64,000 nucleotides of DNA from an uncultured SAR116 cluster alpha proteobacterium (GCA_902590245.1 CACIWG010000002.1:1-64000), one strand, 5' to 3'; shown: positions 1 to 15,949, numbered from the stretch's first letter. Made by a program: numbers and translations. The notes: a model not told the origin generated them from the letters alone.

Positions 1-50
1 GACTTAATAAAAAAAAAAGATATATTGACAAACGTTTAGGAAGGAAAAAT

Positions 51-221
51 ATGTCTAAAACAAGTCCTGCGCAGTTTGTAAGGCAGGTAAGACAAGAATT
101 AAAAAGAATAACTTGGGCTTCTAAAAGAGATACTTTATTTGCTACTATAACAGTTTTGTTAATGGCTATATTGGCATCTGTATTCTTTTTCATGGTTGAT
201 CTATTGTTGAATTTATATTAG
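51..221 (+). CDS. secE: preprotein translocase subunit SecE
   Basis: A 56-residue protein, about the usual length for the single-span SecE of Alphaproteobacteria. It has a short basic cytoplasmic part with the family pattern FVRQVRQELKRITW at residues 9-22, followed by one hydrophobic helix at about residues 31-54. SecE is the essential small subunit that clamps SecY in the protein-export channel of the inner membrane. The ATG is preceded by AAGGAAAAAT, a good ribosome-binding site. It lies 17 bases before nusG, the classic secE-nusG order. The upstream partner (usually tRNA-Trp or tuf) is outside the window; bases 1-50 show no gene. Confidence 0.95.
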   Translation: MSKTSPAQFVRQVRQELKRITWASKRDTLFATITVLLMAILASVFFFMVDLLLNLY

Positions 222-238
222 GATTAGGCACTTAAGTA

Positions 239-769
239 ATGATTTATAAATGGTATGTTGTACATGTTTATTCAGGTTCTGAAAAAAGAGTAAAAGAATC
301 AATAGAAGATCAAATGAAATCAAAAAACATGGAAGATTTTATTGAAGAAATACTTGTCCCGACTGAAGAAGTTCTTGAGATTCGAAAGGGAGCAAAGGTA
401 AAAACTGAAAAAAAATTTTTTCCTGGATACTTATTAATTAAAATGAACATGACTGATGAAAGTTGGCATTTTGTTAAATCTCAGCCTAAAGTCACAAATT
501 TTCTTGGTGCAAAAGGTAAACCAATTGCATTAAGTTCAGTTGAGGCAAAAAAATTGATAGAGCAAATAACCGAAAGAGTTGAAAGGCCTAGGTCTAATGT
601 TATTTTTGAAATCGGTGAAGAGGTTAGAGTATCTGATGGGCCTTTTCAAAGCTTTAATGGTTTAGTAGAAGAAATAGATGAAGATAAATCGAGACTTAAG
701 GTTTCAGTATCAATTTTTGGTAGATCAACACCGGTTGATTTAGAATTTACACAGGTTGAAAAAATATAA
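239..769 (+). CDS. nusG: transcription termination/antitermination factor NusG
   Basis: A 176-residue protein of full NusG length. The N-terminal NGN domain (about 1-115) starts with the family pattern [12 protein letters not shown] and includes [10 protein letters not shown]. The C-terminal KOW domain (about 122-176) has the pattern [22 protein letters not shown]. NusG binds the beta-prime clamp of RNA polymerase and links it to Rho or to ribosomal protein S10, both relevant to the operons that follow. It sits between secE and rplK as in most bacteria. No unusual feature was seen. Confidence 0.98.
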   Translation: MIYKWYVVHVYSGSEKRVKESIEDQMKSKNMEDFIEEILVPTEEVLEIRKGAKVKTEKKFFPGYLLIKMNMTDESWHFVKSQPKVTNFLGAKGKPIALSSVEAKKLIEQITERVERPRSNVIFEIGEEVRVSDGPFQSFNGLVEEIDEDKSRLKVSVSIFGRSTPVDLEFTQVEKI

Positions 770-779
770 GAGAGTAGTT

Positions 780-1208
780 ATGGCAAAAAAAATAGATGGA
801 TACATTAAATTAAATATTCCTGCAGGTGCAGCAAACCCATCACCCCCAGTTGGGCCTGCCCTCGGGCAAAGAGGCATTAATATCATGGAGTTTTGTAAAG
901 CATTTAATGCATCTACTGAAAAATTAGAAAAAAATATGCCAATACCAGTTATTATCACTGTATTTGTTGACAAATCATTTTCTTTTGTTACAAAAACACC
1001 TCCAGTTTCTTATTTTATTAAAAAAGCTGCAGGGAAAGATAAAGCTTCAACTGAACCAGGAAGAAGTTTTGTAGGCAAGGTTAATTCTCAACAAGTTCGT
1101 GAGATAGCGGAGAATAAAATGAAAGATCTTAATGCTGCAGATATTGAAGGTGCTATTAAAATGGTAGAAGGATCTGCTAGATCAATGGGTATAGAGGTTA
1201 CGGAGTAA
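780..1208 (+). CDS. rplK: 50S ribosomal protein L11
   Basis: A 142-residue L11. The N-terminal domain has the proline-rich segment [15 protein letters not shown] (about residues 18-32), and the C-terminal RNA-binding domain has [13 protein letters not shown]11 forms the GTPase-associated centre with 23S rRNA and L10. The ATG at 780 is chosen because [11 protein letters not shown] is the family N-terminus; an in-frame codon at 756 would add eight residues and overlap nusG. Four bases separate it from rplA, so the two are co-transcribed. Confidence 0.97.
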   Translation: MAKKIDGYIKLNIPAGAANPSPPVGPALGQRGINIMEFCKAFNASTEKLEKNMPIPVIITVFVDKSFSFVTKTPPVSYFIKKAAGKDKASTEPGRSFVGKVNSQQVREIAENKMKDLNAADIEGAIKMVEGSARSMGIEVTE

Positions 1209-1211
1209 TAA

Positions 1212-1892
1212 ATGTCTAAAGGAAAATTTTTGGTTGAGGCTTACAAGTCTTATGATACTTCTAAAACTTATAATTATAATGATGCAATCGATATAATACT
1301 AAAAAATAAAAGAAGTAAAATCAATGAAACTATTGAAATCTCACTTAATTTAGGTGTGGATCCAAGGCATGCAGATCAAATGGTAAGAGGAACAGTTAAC
1401 TTACCAAATGGAAGCGGAAAAGATATTAAAGTTGCTGTATTTGCAATTGACAAAAATGCGGAAGACGCAAAAAAAGAGGGTGCTGATTTTGTTGGGTCAG
1501 ACGATTTAGTTCAAAAAATACAAGATGGTTTTTTAGATTTTGACAGGGTGATTGCATCTCCTGATATGATGGGTTCTGTTAGTAAAGTTGCAAAAATTCT
1601 TGGTCCAAAGGGATTAATGCCTAACCCGAAAATGGGAACTGTTACATCAAATGTAGGCGATGCTGTTAAATCAGCAAAATCTGGTCAAGTTCAGTTTAAA
1701 ACTGAAAAGAATGGAATAGTTCAGGCAGGTATTGCAAAATCTAATTTTGATGCTAAAAGCATTGTTGAAAATATAAAATCATTTGTAGATATAATAAAAA
1801 AATCTAAACCAGCAGGAGCAAAAGGAACATTTATAAAAAAAATATCACTCTCATCAACTATGGGAGTTAGTGTAAATTGCGAAATAAACTAA
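1212..1892 (+). CDS. rplA: 50S ribosomal protein L1
   Basis: A 226-residue L1, normal length. The signature region GPKGLMPNPKMGTVT is at about residues 129-143 and the C-terminal KKISLSSTMGVSV matches the family end. L1 builds the mobile stalk at the ribosomal E site and, in other bacteria, represses its own L11-L1 mRNA. It follows rplK directly. The 87 bases after it contain the L10-type leader, so transcription probably reads through to rplJ. Confidence 0.97.
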   Translation: MSKGKFLVEAYKSYDTSKTYNYNDAIDIILKNKRSKINETIEISLNLGVDPRHADQMVRGTVNLPNGSGKDIKVAVFAIDKNAEDAKKEGADFVGSDDLVQKIQDGFLDFDRVIASPDMMGSVSKVAKILGPKGLMPNPKMGTVTSNVGDAVKSAKSGQVQFKTEKNGIVQAGIAKSNFDAKSIVENIKSFVDIIKKSKPAGAKGTFIKKISLSSTMGVSVNCEIN

Positions 1893-1893
1893 A

Positions 1894-1953
1894 CCTGTCC
1901 AAGACTGTAGGTAGAATGAGTAATATCCTACATAGACAAATAGTTAGGACAGG
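1894..1953 (+). promoter_or_regulatory. ribosomal protein L10-type leader (rplJ-rplL mRNA)
   Basis: The gap between rplA and rplJ holds a closed RNA structure. CCTGTCC at 1894-1900 pairs perfectly with GGACAGG at 1947-1953, and inside it TGTAGG at 1906-1911 pairs with CCTACA at 1927-1932. The position just upstream of rplJ and the nested-stem shape fit the known L10 leader, where the L10-(L7/L12)4 complex binds its own mRNA and represses translation. Identity with the leader family is inferred from position and stems; the kink-turn bases were not verified. Confidence 0.75.
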
Positions 1954-1979
1954 CCTACTTATAAATATGGAGGCCTTAA

Positions 1980-2483
1980 TTGAATAGAAAACAAAAAGAA
2001 GAACTGGTTGAAAGTTTACATAAGACATTTTTAAACTCACAATCAATAATAGTAACGCATATAAATGGTTTGACAGTATCAGAAACTACTAATCTGAGAT
2101 CAAACTTGAGAGAATCCAATTGTAAATTCAAGGTTACTAAGAATAAAATGGTAAAGCTTGCGCTTAAAAACACTAAATTTGAACATCTTGATCATCTTTT
2201 TATTGGCCCAACTGCCATAGGTTCATCAGAAGATGCGATAGAACCAGCAAAAATTTTAGTTAAATTTGCTAAAGATTCTGATAAAATTAAGATTATTGGT
2301 GGTGGTGTTGAGACAAAATCGCTCTCTGTAGATGAAGTATACAACTTAGCATCTTTACCAACTTTAGATGAAGTTAGGTCCAAGCTAATTGGGTTAATTA
2401 TGGCTGGTCCAACAAAGATTGTAAGGACAATTAAGGAGCCACCATCAAGGTTAGCTCGTATTTTAGCATCAAGAAATAATTAA
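1980..2483 (+). CDS. rplJ: 50S ribosomal protein L10
   Basis: A 167-residue L10 with the family N-terminus ([13 protein letters not shown]), the RNA-binding core with KVTKNKM around residues 53-59, and a C-terminal helix that would bind L7/L12 dimers. The start is TTG at 1980, preceded by TATGGAGGCC; no ATG gives the conserved N-terminus. A TTG start behind a structured leader fits a translationally controlled gene. rplL follows after 22 bases. Confidence 0.95.
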   Translation: MNRKQKEELVESLHKTFLNSQSIIVTHINGLTVSETTNLRSNLRESNCKFKVTKNKMVKLALKNTKFEHLDHLFIGPTAIGSSEDAIEPAKILVKFAKDSDKIKIIGGGVETKSLSVDEVYNLASLPTLDEVRSKLIGLIMAGPTKIVRTIKEPPSRLARILASRNN

Positions 2484-2505
2484 ATCACTAATAAGGAGAA
2501 AAAAA

Positions 2506-2889
2506 ATGGCTGATTTACAAAAAATTGCTGATGATTTAAGTTCATTATCTGTTATTGAGGCAGCTGAACTTTCAAAAATCTTAGAGGAAAAATGGGGTGT
2601 TAGCGCTGCAGCAGCAGCTGCACCGGCTGTAGCTTCAGGAGCTGCTGGTGGTGATGCCGCTCCAGCCGCAGAAGCCAAAACAGAGTTTGACGTTCATTTA
2701 ACAGCTGCAGGGGCTCAAAAAATTAATGTAATTAAAGAGGTAAGAACAATTACAGGACTAGGCTTAAAAGAAGCTAAGGATTTAGTTGAAGGTGCACCTA
2801 AAGTTGTTAAAGAAGGTGTTGCAGAGACAGAAGCTAATGATATTAAAACAAAACTTGAAGCTGCAGGAGCTACTGTAGAACTAAAGTAA
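2506..2889 (+). CDS. rplL: 50S ribosomal protein L7/L12
   Basis: A 127-residue L7/L12. It has the N-terminal dimerisation helices, an alanine- and glycine-rich hinge at about residues 36-58, and a C-terminal domain with the conserved [21 protein letters not shown]. Several copies per ribosome recruit the translation GTPases EF-G and EF-Tu. The ribosome-binding site is strong (AAGGAG, 8 bases before ATG), as expected for a protein made in excess over L10. Confidence 0.97.
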   Translation: MADLQKIADDLSSLSVIEAAELSKILEEKWGVSAAAAAAPAVASGAAGGDAAPAAEAKTEFDVHLTAAGAQKINVIKEVRTITGLGLKEAKDLVEGAPKVVKEGVAETEANDIKTKLEAAGATVELK

Positions 2890-2936
2890 TTTAATAAACA
2901 TATTTGCAACTACAACAACTGTATATAAGGAAATTT

Positions 2937-5900
2937 ATGCAACCTCAAACAAGTACTTTACTAAATAGAAGAAGAATAAGACGATCATTTGGAAAGATTT
3001 CTGAAGCCGTAAAAATGCCTAACCTGATTGAAGTTCAACGGCATTCTTATGATCAATATCTTCAGATGTATATTAAGCCTGAAGATAGAATAAAGGAAGG
3101 CTTACAAGAAGTTTTTCTTTCAATATTTCCAATAAAAGACTTTTCTGGGAAGTCAATGTTAGAGTTTGTGTCATATAGTCTTGAAGAGCCAAAGTATGAT
3201 GTTGAAGAATGTCAGCAAAGAGGTTTAACCTATGCATCAGGACTAAGAGTTACCTTAAGACTTGTTGTTTGGGATGTTGATGATGATTCTGGCACTCGTT
3301 CGATAAGAGATATGAAAGAGCAAGACGTTTATTTAGGTGAAATGCCATTAATGACACCTAATGGTACATTTGTAGTGAATGGTGTTGAAAGAGTTATAGT
3401 TTCTCAAATGCATAGATCGCCCGGTGTATTTTTTGATCATGATAAAGGTAAAACCCATGCATCCGGTAAATTTTTATTTGCGGCTAGAGTGATACCTTAT
3501 AGAGGTTCTTGGCTTGACTTTGAGTTCGATCCAAAAGACATGATAAATGTAAGGATTGATAGAAGAAGGAAAATTCCTTGCAGTACCTTACTAATGGCCC
3601 TTCCAAGTGAAGAAACAGAAGAATATATTTCTAAATGTAAAAATAACAACGTTTTACCTGAAAGAACAAAAATGTTTGGAATGACGAAGGAAGAAATTTT
3701 AAATTTTTTCTATGTTTCACAGTCATATGAATTTAAAGGCACAGGATGGGTTTCTGAATTCAATCACGAAAAACTTAAGAATTCTAAACTTAAATTTGAT
3801 TTAGTAAATGCTGATGATGGAAATGTTGTAGCAACTCCAGATGATAAATTAACACCAAGATTTTTAAAAAAGTTGGAAGAAAATGGATTAAAACGAGTAC
3901 TGGTAAAAGAGGATGAATTAATTGGAAGTTATCTTGCAGAGGATATAATAAATAATTCTTCTGGAGAAGTTTTATTTGAAGCAGGTGACTTAATTGACAA
4001 GGATGTTTTGTCTTTAGTAAAAGATCTTAAAATCGACGTGATAAATGTCTTATTAGTTGACAGTAATAATGTTGGTCCTTGGGTATTAAACACAATTCAA
4101 AATGATAAAAACTTTTCTCGAGAAGAAGCTTTAGTTGACATCTATCGTGTAATGAGGCCGGGTGAACCTCCTGCATATGAAAGTGCAGAAGCGTTGTTTC
4201 ACAATTTATTTTTTGATGAGGAGCGATATGATCTTTCAGCTGTAGGTCGTGTGAAAATGTCTGCAAGATTAAATTTAGATGTTGATGATAGTATTAGAAC
4301 CCTTAGAAAAATAGATATTTTGTCTATACTAAAAGTTTTAGTAAGCTTAAAAGATGGGCACGGTGAAATAGATGATATAGATCATTTAGGCAATAGAAGA
4401 GTGCGTTCAGTTGGTGAATTGTTAGAAAATCAATATCGAGTTGGATTACTTAGAATGGAAAGAGCGATTAGAGAAAGAATGAGCTCTGCAAACGAGATTG
4501 AAAATTTAATGCCTCAAGATTTAATTAATGCAAAACCAGCCGCCGCTTCAATAAGAGAATTTTTTGGATCGAGTCAATTATCACAGTTTATGGATCAAAC
4601 TAACCCACTTTCAGAAATTACTCATAAAAGAAGAGTGTCAGCTTTAGGTCCGGGAGGTTTAACAAGAGAAAGAGCTGGGTTTGAAGTGAGAGATGTCCAC
4701 CCAACCCACTATGGAAGAATATGTCCAATTGAGACTCCAGAGGGTCCTAACATAGGATTAATAAATTCTTTAGCTACCTTTGCGCAGATTAATAAATATG
4801 GTTTCATAGAGACACCTTACAGAGAAGTTAAAAATGGAGTTGTTACAGATACTGTTTTATATATATCTGCGATTGAAGAAGGTAGATATACCATTGCACA
4901 AGCGAATGCGCAATTGGATAAAAAAGGTGCTTTCACAGGGGAGCTTATACCAGTTCGTAAAGATGGTGAAATTGGTCTTGCTAGACCTGAAGATATTGAA
5001 TTAATGGATGTTTCTCCAAAGCAACTAGTTTCGGTTGCATCAGCAATGATTCCTTTTTTGGAAAATGATGACGCTAATAGAGCATTAATGGGTTCTAATA
5101 TGCAACGTCAAGCCGTACCATTAATAAAAGCAGAAAGTCCTTTGGTTGGCACTGGAATTGAAGCAACTGTTGCCCGTGACTCTGGTGTTGCAATTGTTGC
5201 TAGAAGACAAGGGGTAGTTGATCAAGTTGACGCGACTAGAATTGTAATTAAGGCTACTTCCAATGCTGACGACGTCTCACCTGTCGATATTTATTCACTT
5301 ATGAAGTTTCAAAGAAGTAATCAAAACACTTGTATAAATCAAAGGCCACTTGTTCAAGTAGGTGATATTGTAAATGTTGGTGATATAATAGCTGATGGTC
5401 CTTCTACAGAAGATGGCGAGTTAGGTTTAGGAAAGAATGTTTTAGTCGCATTTATGCCTTGGAATGGTTATAACTTTGAAGATTCGATTCTTGTTTCGGA
5501 AAGAGTGGTTCGAGATGATGTGTTTTCGTCAATACATATTGAGGAATTTGAAGTAATGGCTCGTGATACCAAGTTGGGTCAAGAAGAAATTACTAGAGAT
5601 ATACCTAACGTTGGAGAAGAGGCGCTTAGAAACTTAGATGAAGCTGGCATGATTTATATAGGAGCTGAAGTAACACCGGGGGATATTTTAGTTGGAAAAG
5701 TGACCCCAAAAGGTGAAAGTCCAATTACACCAGAAGAAAAGTTATTAAGAGCTATTTTTGGTGAAAAAGCTTCAGACGTTAGAGATAGCTCATTAAAAGT
5801 TCCTCCAGGAGTTTCAGGAACAGTTGTAGATGTTAGAATATTCTCTAGGAGAGGGATTGATAAAGATGAAAGATCTAGAGCTATTGAAAGGTTTGAAATA

Positions 5901-7109
5901 GATAAATTTTCAAAAGATAGAGATGATGAAAAATTAATTATTGAAAAAGGTTTTTATGGTAAGCTTAGAGAGCTTTTAGAAAGTCAAAAAATTATTAAGT
6001 CAGATATTGCTCTAAAAAAGGGTACTATTATAACAAAAAAGCATTTGTCTGAATTAAAGAATAACGAGTTATTGTTGATAACTGTTGAAGATGAAAAAAT
6101 ACAAGATCAAATTATCAAACTTATTAGTCATTTTGAATTTGTTACAGCTAACCTAGAAAATAAATTTAGTGATAGAGTTGATAAATTGCAAAGAGGTGAT
6201 GAATTATTACCCGGTGTAATGAAAATGGTCAAAGTTTTTATTGCTGTTAAAAGAAAACTTCAATCTGGTGATAAAATGGCTGGCAGACATGGAAACAAGG
6301 GTGTGATATCTAAAATTTTACCACTTGAGGACATGCCTCATCTCAAAGATGGAACGCCTGTTGATGTTGTATTAAATCCGTTAGGTGTGCCTTCCAGAAT
6401 GAATGTTGGTCAAATATTAGAAACTCATTTAGGCTGGGCTGCGTATGGTATAGGAAAAAAAATATCAAAAATGCTAGAAATTTATAATAGAAATGGTGAA
6501 AGCAATGACATCAAAAAATATTTAAAAGAAGTATATGGACCTAAGTTTGATGAAAATTTTAGATCTATGAGTGATGCTGATGTTATTCAACACGCAAATA
6601 ACTTAAAGCGCGGTGTTCCTATGGCAACTCCTGTTTTTGACGGTGCTAATGAAGAAGACGTTAGTAAAATGTTAGAGCTAGCTGGTTTAGATAATTCAGG
6701 CCAAATAGAGTTAATAGATGGTCGAACGGGTGAGTACTTTGATAGAAAAGTTACGGTTGGATATATTTATATGCTAAAACTCCATCACTTAGTTGATGAC
6801 AAAATTCATGCTAGATCAATTGGGCCTTACTCACTTGTTACACAACAGCCATTAGGAGGTAAAGCCCAATTTGGAGGTCAGAGATTTGGTGAGATGGAAG
6901 TTTGGGCTCTTGAAGCTTATGGTGCTGCTTACACGTTGCAAGAAATGCTAACAGTCAAATCTGATGATGTATCAGGAAGAACTAAAGTTTACGAGGCAAT
7001 AATAAGAGGTGATGATGATTTTGAAGCTGGTATTCCAGAATCATTTAACGTATTAGTAAAAGAACTAAAATCTCTAGGTTTAAATGTAAATTTAGAAATT
7101 TCTGAATAA
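2937..7109 (+). CDS. rpoB: DNA-directed RNA polymerase subunit beta
   Basis: A 1390-residue beta subunit, full alphaproteobacterial length. The ATG at 2937 is chosen because AAGGAAATTT precedes it and [10 protein letters not shown] is the family N-terminus; the in-frame TTG at 2904 has no ribosome-binding site. The rifampicin pocket (about residues 540-580) reads [16 protein letters not shown] with HKRR and GPGGL, the sensitive-type sequence. The 3' part has the catalytic-core pattern [11 protein letters not shown]. It is followed by rpoC after 15 bases. Transcription is probably shared with rplJL. Confidence 0.98.
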   Translation: MQPQTSTLLNRRRIRRSFGKISEAVKMPNLIEVQRHSYDQYLQMYIKPEDRIKEGLQEVFLSIFPIKDFSGKSMLEFVSYSLEEPKYDVEECQQRGLTYASGLRVTLRLVVWDVDDDSGTRSIRDMKEQDVYLGEMPLMTPNGTFVVNGVERVIVSQMHRSPGVFFDHDKGKTHASGKFLFAARVIPYRGSWLDFEFDPKDMINVRIDRRRKIPCSTLLMALPSEETEEYISKCKNNNVLPERTKMFGMTKEEILNFFYVSQSYEFKGTGWVSEFNHEKLKNSKLKFDLVNADDGNVVATPDDKLTPRFLKKLEENGLKRVLVKEDELIGSYLAEDIINNSSGEVLFEAGDLIDKDVLSLVKDLKIDVINVLLVDSNNVGPWVLNTIQNDKNFSREEALVDIYRVMRPGEPPAYESAEALFHNLFFDEERYDLSAVGRVKMSARLNLDVDDSIRTLRKIDILSILKVLVSLKDGHGEIDDIDHLGNRRVRSVGELLENQYRVGLLRMERAIRERMSSANEIENLMPQDLINAKPAAASIREFFGSSQLSQFMDQTNPLSEITHKRRVSALGPGGLTRERAGFEVRDVHPTHYGRICPIETPEGPNIGLINSLATFAQINKYGFIETPYREVKNGVVTDTVLYISAIEEGRYTIAQANAQLDKKGAFTGELIPVRKDGEIGLARPEDIELMDVSPKQLVSVASAMIPFLENDDANRALMGSNMQRQAVPLIKAESPLVGTGIEATVARDSGVAIVARRQGVVDQVDATRIVIKATSNADDVSPVDIYSLMKFQRSNQNTCINQRPLVQVGDIVNVGDIIADGPSTEDGELGLGKNVLVAFMPWNGYNFEDSILVSERVVRDDVFSSIHIEEFEVMARDTKLGQEEITRDIPNVGEEALRNLDEAGMIYIGAEVTPGDILVGKVTPKGESPITPEEKLLRAIFGEKASDVRDSSLKVPPGVSGTVVDVRIFSRRGIDKDERSRAIERFEIDKFSKDRDDEKLIIEKGFYGKLRELLESQKIIKSDIALKKGTIITKKHLSELKNNELLLITVEDEKIQDQIIKLISHFEFVTANLENKFSDRVDKLQRGDELLPGVMKMVKVFIAVKRKLQSGDKMAGRHGNKGVISKILPLEDMPHLKDGTPVDVVLNPLGVPSRMNVGQILETHLGWAAYGIGKKISKMLEIYNRNGESNDIKKYLKEVYGPKFDENFRSMSDADVIQHANNLKRGVPMATPVFDGANEEDVSKMLELAGLDNSGQIELIDGRTGEYFDRKVTVGYIYMLKLHHLVDDKIHARSIGPYSLVTQQPLGGKAQFGGQRFGEMEVWALEAYGAAYTLQEMLTVKSDDVSGRTKVYEAIIRGDDDFEAGIPESFNVLVKELKSLGLNVNLEISE

Positions 7110-11279
<4,170 letters not shown>

Positions 11280-11302
11280 TTAAAAAAAACTATTAATTTA
11301 AC

Positions 11303-11331
11303 TTGACCTCTTTGATAGTAAAGTTTATCTT
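11303..11331 (+). promoter_or_regulatory. sigma70-like promoter of the str operon
   Basis: TTGACC at 11303-11308 and TATCTT at 11326-11331 are separated by 17 bases, matching the consensus at 5/6 and 4/6 positions. It lies in the largest gap of the ribosomal cluster, between rpoC and rpsL, where a separate str-operon promoter is expected. Transcription would start near 11338, leaving about 60 bases of leader. Confidence 0.55.
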
Positions 11332-11352
11332 TCGCAACATTGATGTATTAGG

Positions 11353-11372
11353 TAGTGGGAAACCAGACACTA
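11353..11372 (+). promoter_or_regulatory. short hairpin in the rpsL leader
   Basis: TAGTG at 11353-11357 pairs with CACTA at 11368-11372, and GG/CC inside can extend it. The hairpin lies between the proposed promoter and the rpsL ribosome-binding site (AAAAGGA near 11387). It may be an mRNA-stability or feedback element; no known family was recognised. Confidence 0.3.
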
Positions 11373-11397
11373 AAACATTTAATTTAAAAGGATATTT

Positions 11398-11769
11398 ATG
11401 CCAACTATAAACCAATTGATCAGAAATGGTAGAAAAAAACCATTGAAAAAAACAAAAGTTCCTGCAATGGAATCATGTCCTCAAAAAAGAGGGGTTTGCA
11501 CAAGAGTTTATACTACTACACCCAAAAAACCTAATTCTGCACTTCGTAAGGTTGCAAGAATTAGACTAACAAATGGTTTTGAGGTTACATCATACATACC
11601 AGGTGAAGGGCATAATCTTCAAGAGCATTCTGTTGTGATGATAAGAGGTGGACGCGTTAAAGACCTGCCTGGTGTTCGTTACCATATAATTAGAGGAACC
11701 TTAGACACTCAAGGCGTAAATGACAGGAAGCAAAGAAGATCAAAATACGGCGCTAAGAGGCCAAAGTAG
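11398..11769 (+). CDS. rpsL: 30S ribosomal protein S12
   Basis: A 123-residue S12 with the decoding-centre loops [13 protein letters not shown] (about residues 42-54) and [13 protein letters not shown] (about residues 85-97). The lysines that determine streptomycin sensitivity in other bacteria are present, so the sequence is of the sensitive type. It is first in the str operon, 8 bases before rpsG. Confidence 0.98.
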   Translation: MPTINQLIRNGRKKPLKKTKVPAMESCPQKRGVCTRVYTTTPKKPNSALRKVARIRLTNGFEVTSYIPGEGHNLQEHSVVMIRGGRVKDLPGVRYHIIRGTLDTQGVNDRKQRRSKYGAKRPK

Positions 11770-11777
11770 ATTTAATT

Positions 11778-12248
11778 ATGTCAAGAAGAAGAAAAGCAAC
11801 AAAAAGATCAATTATGCCAGATCCTAAATTTAAGGATCTCATAATATCAAAGTTTACATCTTGTATAATGTATGATGGTAAAAAGTCTACAGCTGAAAAA
11901 ATAGTCTATGGTGCCTTAGATTTTATCAAAAATAAAACTAAGTCTGATCCACTGGCTCTGTTTCATGAAGCGCTCAATAACGTTAGGCCTCAGATTGAAG
12001 TGCGATCTAGAAGAGTTGGAGGCGCTACATATCAAGTTCCAGTTGAAGTAAGATCAGACAGATCCCAAGCTTTAGCCATAAGGTGGATTATAAATAGTAG
12101 TCGTTCAAGATCTGAAAAATCTATGGTAGACAGGTTAGGTGCAGAGTTAATTGACGCTTCTTCAAATAAAGGCAACTCTGTTAAAAAAAGAGAAGATACA
12201 CATAAAATGGCAGATGCGAACAAAGCATTTGCTCATTACAGATGGTAA
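11778..12248 (+). CDS. rpsG: 30S ribosomal protein S7
   Basis: A 156-residue S7, standard length, with the conserved segments [20 protein letters not shown] (about residues 75-94) and the C-terminal [17 protein letters not shown]7 nucleates assembly of the 30S head and, in enterobacteria, represses the str operon. It sits between rpsL and fusA with gaps of 8 and 12 bases. Confidence 0.98.
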   Translation: MSRRRKATKRSIMPDPKFKDLIISKFTSCIMYDGKKSTAEKIVYGALDFIKNKTKSDPLALFHEALNNVRPQIEVRSRRVGGATYQVPVEVRSDRSQALAIRWIINSSRSRSEKSMVDRLGAELIDASSNKGNSVKKREDTHKMADANKAFAHYRW

Positions 12249-12260
12249 GGTTGAATAAAA

Positions 12261-14399
12261 ATGTCTAGAAAATTTAAACTACAACGATATAGAAATTTTG
12301 GAATTATGGCTCATATCGACGCCGGAAAGACTACTACTACAGAAAGAATATTATATTATACAGGAAAAAACCATAAAATTGGTGAAGTTCATGATGGTAA
12401 TGCAACAATGGACTGGATGGAACAAGAGCAAGAAAGAGGTATTACTATTACTTCAGCTGCTACAACTTGTTTTTGGTTTAGAACTGAAGATGGTAAATCT
12501 TTTGAAAAGAAGTTTGGTAATACGGAAGATGAAGCAAAATTTAGATTCAATATAATAGACACTCCGGGCCATGTTGACTTTACAATAGAAGTTGAAAGAT
12601 CTTTAGCTGTATTAGATGGTGCAATATGTGTATTGGACGCTAATGCTGGTATAGAACCACAAACAGAAACTGTTTGGAGGCAGGCTGACAGATATAAAGT
12701 TCCTAGGATTGTTTTTGTTAATAAAATGGATAAAATTGGGGCTGATTTTTTTAATTGTGTTAAAATGGTAAAAGATAGAACAGGCGCTTCTCCTATACCA
12801 ATCAATTTACCAATTGGATCGGAAAACGAATTTGAAGGTCTCATTGATCTTGTAACTATGAAAGAATGGATTTGGGACTCTGATGATTTAGGTGCATCTT
12901 GGAAATTGGTTGACATTAGAGATGGATTGAAAAACAAAGCCAATGAAATGCGTTCTGAGTTAGTTGAATTAGCAGTAGAACAAGATGATGCATGGATGGA
13001 AAAGTATTTAGATGGTGAAGAACCCGACGCTGACTCTTTAAGAGAGTTAATCAGAAAAGGTACCTTAAATATGTCCTTTGTGCCTGTTTTATGTGGATCA
13101 GCTTTTAAAAATAAAGGTGTTCAAACTATGCTCAATAGTGTTATTGATTTTCTTCCTGGTCCACTTGATGTGCCTGCATACACAGGTTTTGCTCCAAATG
13201 ACCCAGATGAAAAAAGAAATATTGAGAGAAAAGCTGATGATAATGACCCTTTTTCAGGATTAGCTTTCAAAATAATGAATGATCCTTTCGTTGGTTCTCT
13301 TACTTTTATGAGAATTTACTCTGGATCTATAAAAAAAGGTGATAGCCTCCTTAATTCTACCAAAGGTAAAAAAGAAAGAGTTGGTAGAATGATGATGATG
13401 CATTCTAATAATAGAGAAGAGATTGATGAGGCTTTTGCTGGCGATATTGTCGCTTTGGCAGGAATGAAGGATACGACAACTGGAGATACTATTTGTGATA
13501 GTGACAAACCAGTAGTTCTTGAAACCATGACATTTCCTGATCCAGTAATTGAAATTGCTGTGGAACCAAAATCCAAAAATGATCAAGAAAAAATGTCTGT
13601 CGGATTACAACGTCTTGCAGCAGAAGATCCTTCTTTTCAAGTTTCAACAGATTTAGAATCAGGTCAAACAATTATGAAAGGTATGGGCGAGTTGCACTTG
13701 GATATCTTGATAGATAGATTAAAAAGAGAATTTAAAGTTGAAGCTAACATTGGTGCTCCTCAAGTGGCGTATCGAGAAACGATTACCAAAGAGGTTGAAG
13801 TTGATTACACCCATAAAAAACAGTCCGGTGGAGCTGGACAATTTGCAAGGATAAAATTAATATTTTCTCCTAACGATGTTGATGATTATGAATTTGTAAA
13901 CTCTATACGAGGTGGATCCGTGCCAACTGAATACATACCTGGAGTTGAGAAAGGGTTAACTCTTGCTAAGGAATCTGGAGTAGTTGCTGGCTTTCCATGT
14001 ATTAATTTTAAGGTTAATCTTATTGATGGTGCAAGCCATGATGTTGATTCATCAGTGATGGCATTTGAAATTGCTTCTAGGGCAGCATTTAGAGAAGGTA
14101 TGGCTAAGGCAAACCCAGCTCTTCTTGAGCCAATTATGAAAGTTGAGGTTGTAACTCCAGAGGATTATATGGGGGATATTATAGGAGATTTAAATAGTCG
14201 CAGAGGGCAAGTTGGTGGTATGGATAGTAGAGGAAATGCAAGAGTTATTGATGCAATGGTCCCGTTAGCAAATATGTTTGGTTATGTTAACAATTTAAGA
14301 TCCATGAGCCAGGGTAGAGCACAATTTACTATGCAATTTGATCATTATGAACAAGTGCCCCAGGCGGTAGCAGATGAAGTAAAAGCGAAATTAGCATAA
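12261..14399 (+). CDS. fusA: elongation factor G
   Basis: A 712-residue EF-G that translocates tRNAs and mRNA with GTP. The P-loop [13 protein letters not shown] is at residues 17-29, the switch II element DTPGHVDF at about 100-107, and the NKMD specificity motif at about 155-158. Domains II-V follow, ending with the family pattern [27 protein letters not shown]. It is slightly longer than the common 690-700 residues, through a GTPase-domain insertion near residues 73-92. Confidence 0.98.
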   Translation: MSRKFKLQRYRNFGIMAHIDAGKTTTTERILYYTGKNHKIGEVHDGNATMDWMEQEQERGITITSAATTCFWFRTEDGKSFEKKFGNTEDEAKFRFNIIDTPGHVDFTIEVERSLAVLDGAICVLDANAGIEPQTETVWRQADRYKVPRIVFVNKMDKIGADFFNCVKMVKDRTGASPIPINLPIGSENEFEGLIDLVTMKEWIWDSDDLGASWKLVDIRDGLKNKANEMRSELVELAVEQDDAWMEKYLDGEEPDADSLRELIRKGTLNMSFVPVLCGSAFKNKGVQTMLNSVIDFLPGPLDVPAYTGFAPNDPDEKRNIERKADDNDPFSGLAFKIMNDPFVGSLTFMRIYSGSIKKGDSLLNSTKGKKERVGRMMMMHSNNREEIDEAFAGDIVALAGMKDTTTGDTICDSDKPVVLETMTFPDPVIEIAVEPKSKNDQEKMSVGLQRLAAEDPSFQVSTDLESGQTIMKGMGELHLDILIDRLKREFKVEANIGAPQVAYRETITKEVEVDYTHKKQSGGAGQFARIKLIFSPNDVDDYEFVNSIRGGSVPTEYIPGVEKGLTLAKESGVVAGFPCINFKVNLIDGASHDVDSSVMAFEIASRAAFREGMAKANPALLEPIMKVEVVTPEDYMGDIIGDLNSRRGQVGGMDSRGNARVIDAMVPLANMFGYVNNLRSMSQGRAQFTMQFDHYEQVPQAVADEVKAKLA

Positions 14400-14422
14400 C
14401 AAACAAATGAGAGGTTTTTAAA

Positions 14423-15613
14423 ATGTCTAAAGAGAAATTTGATCGTAGCAAACCACATGTTAACATTGGTACAATTGGCCACGTTGACCATGGTAAAACT
14501 ACATTAACAGCTGCTATTACAAAAGTGATGGCTGACGCAGGAAGAGCTGATTTTTCAGCTTATGATCAGATTGACAAAGCTCCTGAAGAAAGAGAAAGGG
14601 GTATTACGATATCTACTGCACACGTTGAATACGAAACTGAAAATAGGCACTATGCTCACGTAGATTGTCCTGGTCATGCCGATTATGTTAAAAACATGAT
14701 TACTGGAGCGGCTCAGATGGATGGTGCTATTTTAGTAGTGAATGCTGCTGATGGTCCTATGCCACAGACAAGAGAACATATATTATTAGCTCGACAAGTT
14801 GGTGTTCCTGCTTTGGTCGTTTATTTAAATAAAGTTGATCAAGTTGATGATGCAGAGCTTTTAGAATTAGTTGAATTAGAAATTAGAGAGTTATTGTCAA
14901 GTTATGAATTTCCAGGTGACGATATACCAATTGTAAAAGGTAGTGCTTTAGCTGCTCTTGAGGGAAGAGATGAAGAGATAGGAGTTAATTCTATAAACTC
15001 TTTGATGGAACAGGTAGATAAATATATACCTCAGCCAGAGAGACCGAAAGACCAGCCTTTTCTAATGCCAATAGAAGATGTGTTTTCAATTTCTGGTAGA
15101 GGAACGGTTGTAACTGGCCGTATCGAAAGAGGCGTTGTTAAAGTTGGAGAAGAAATAGAAATTGTTGGGTTAAAAGATACAACAAAAACCACCTGTACTG
15201 GTGTTGAGATGTTCAGAAAACTACTGGACCAAGGTGAAGCTGGAGATAATGTTGGAGTTCTTTTAAGAGGAACAAAAAGAGAAGAAGTCGAAAGAGGACA
15301 AGTTTTATCTGCCCCAGGTTCTATCAAGCCGTTCAAAAAGTTTAAAGCTGAAGCTTATGTATTAACCAAAGAAGAAGGTGGAAGACACACACCTTTTTTT
15401 AGTAATTATAGACCACAGTTTTACTTTAGAACTACAGATGTTACAGGGTCAGTAGAGTTGCCATCAGGGACAGAAATGGTAATGCCAGGCGATAACATAG
15501 CAATGACTGTTGAATTAATACAACCAATAGCCATGGATGAAGGGCTAAGATTTGCAATAAGAGAAGGTGGCAGAACTGTAGGCGCAGGAGTTGTATCCAG
15601 TATTGAAGCGTAA
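14423..15613 (+). CDS. tuf: elongation factor Tu
   Basis: A 396-residue EF-Tu delivering aminoacyl-tRNA to the ribosome. GTP-binding motifs are [10 protein letters not shown] (residues 19-28), DCPGHADYV (about 81-89) and NKVDQ (about 136-140). Domain III ends with [13 protein letters not shown]. It is the last str-operon gene and lies 18 bases before rpsJ. Many Alphaproteobacteria have a second tuf upstream of secE, which would be outside this window. Confidence 0.98.
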   Translation: MSKEKFDRSKPHVNIGTIGHVDHGKTTLTAAITKVMADAGRADFSAYDQIDKAPEERERGITISTAHVEYETENRHYAHVDCPGHADYVKNMITGAAQMDGAILVVNAADGPMPQTREHILLARQVGVPALVVYLNKVDQVDDAELLELVELEIRELLSSYEFPGDDIPIVKGSALAALEGRDEEIGVNSINSLMEQVDKYIPQPERPKDQPFLMPIEDVFSISGRGTVVTGRIERGVVKVGEEIEIVGLKDTTKTTCTGVEMFRKLLDQGEAGDNVGVLLRGTKREEVERGQVLSAPGSIKPFKKFKAEAYVLTKEEGGRHTPFFSNYRPQFYFRTTDVTGSVELPSGTEMVMPGDNIAMTVELIQPIAMDEGLRFAIREGGRTVGAGVVSSIEA

Positions 15614-15631
15614 TTATTTAGGACTATTATA

Positions 15632-15940
15632 ATGGAAAATCAAAATATTAGAATTAGGCTTAAGGCTTTTGATCACAGAATACTTGATCATTCTACATCT
15701 GAAATAGTTAATACTGCTAGAAGGACTGGGGCTCAAGTAAAAGGTCCTATACCTTTGCCTGTTTCATTAAAAAGATTTACTGTATTAAAGAGTCCTCATG
15801 TTGATAAAAAAAGTAGAGAGCAGTTTGAAATTAGAACCCATAAAAGGTTATTAGACATAATTGAACCTACTCCACAAACAGTTGATGCTTTAATGAAGTT
15901 AGATCTTGCATCTGGTGTTGATGTTGAAATAAAGATTTAA
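15632..15940 (+). CDS. rpsJ: 30S ribosomal protein S10
   Basis: A 102-residue S10 with the family start [13 protein letters not shown] and the segment [22 protein letters not shown] at about residues 36-57. S10 sits in the 30S head and also partners NusB in antitermination and NusG in transcription-translation coupling. It heads the S10 gene order, but no separate promoter is visible in the 18-base gap from tuf. Confidence 0.98.
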   Translation: MENQNIRIRLKAFDHRILDHSTSEIVNTARRTGAQVKGPIPLPVSLKRFTVLKSPHVDKKSREQFEIRTHKRLLDIIEPTPQTVDALMKLDLASGVDVEIKI

Positions 15941-15949
15941 GAGTTAATT

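Noticed and set aside
25..53. TTGACA at 25-30 as a -35 box for secE
   Set aside because: A 17-base spacer would put the -10 box on top of the secE start codon at 51.
2904..2936. Upstream TTG start for rpoB
   Set aside because: No ribosome-binding site; the ATG at 2937 follows AAGGAAA and gives the conserved N-terminus.
12389..12943. Long open frame antisense to fusA
   Set aside because: It lies wholly inside the conserved fusA coding sequence, has no ribosome-binding site or known motif, and is explained by fusA codon usage.
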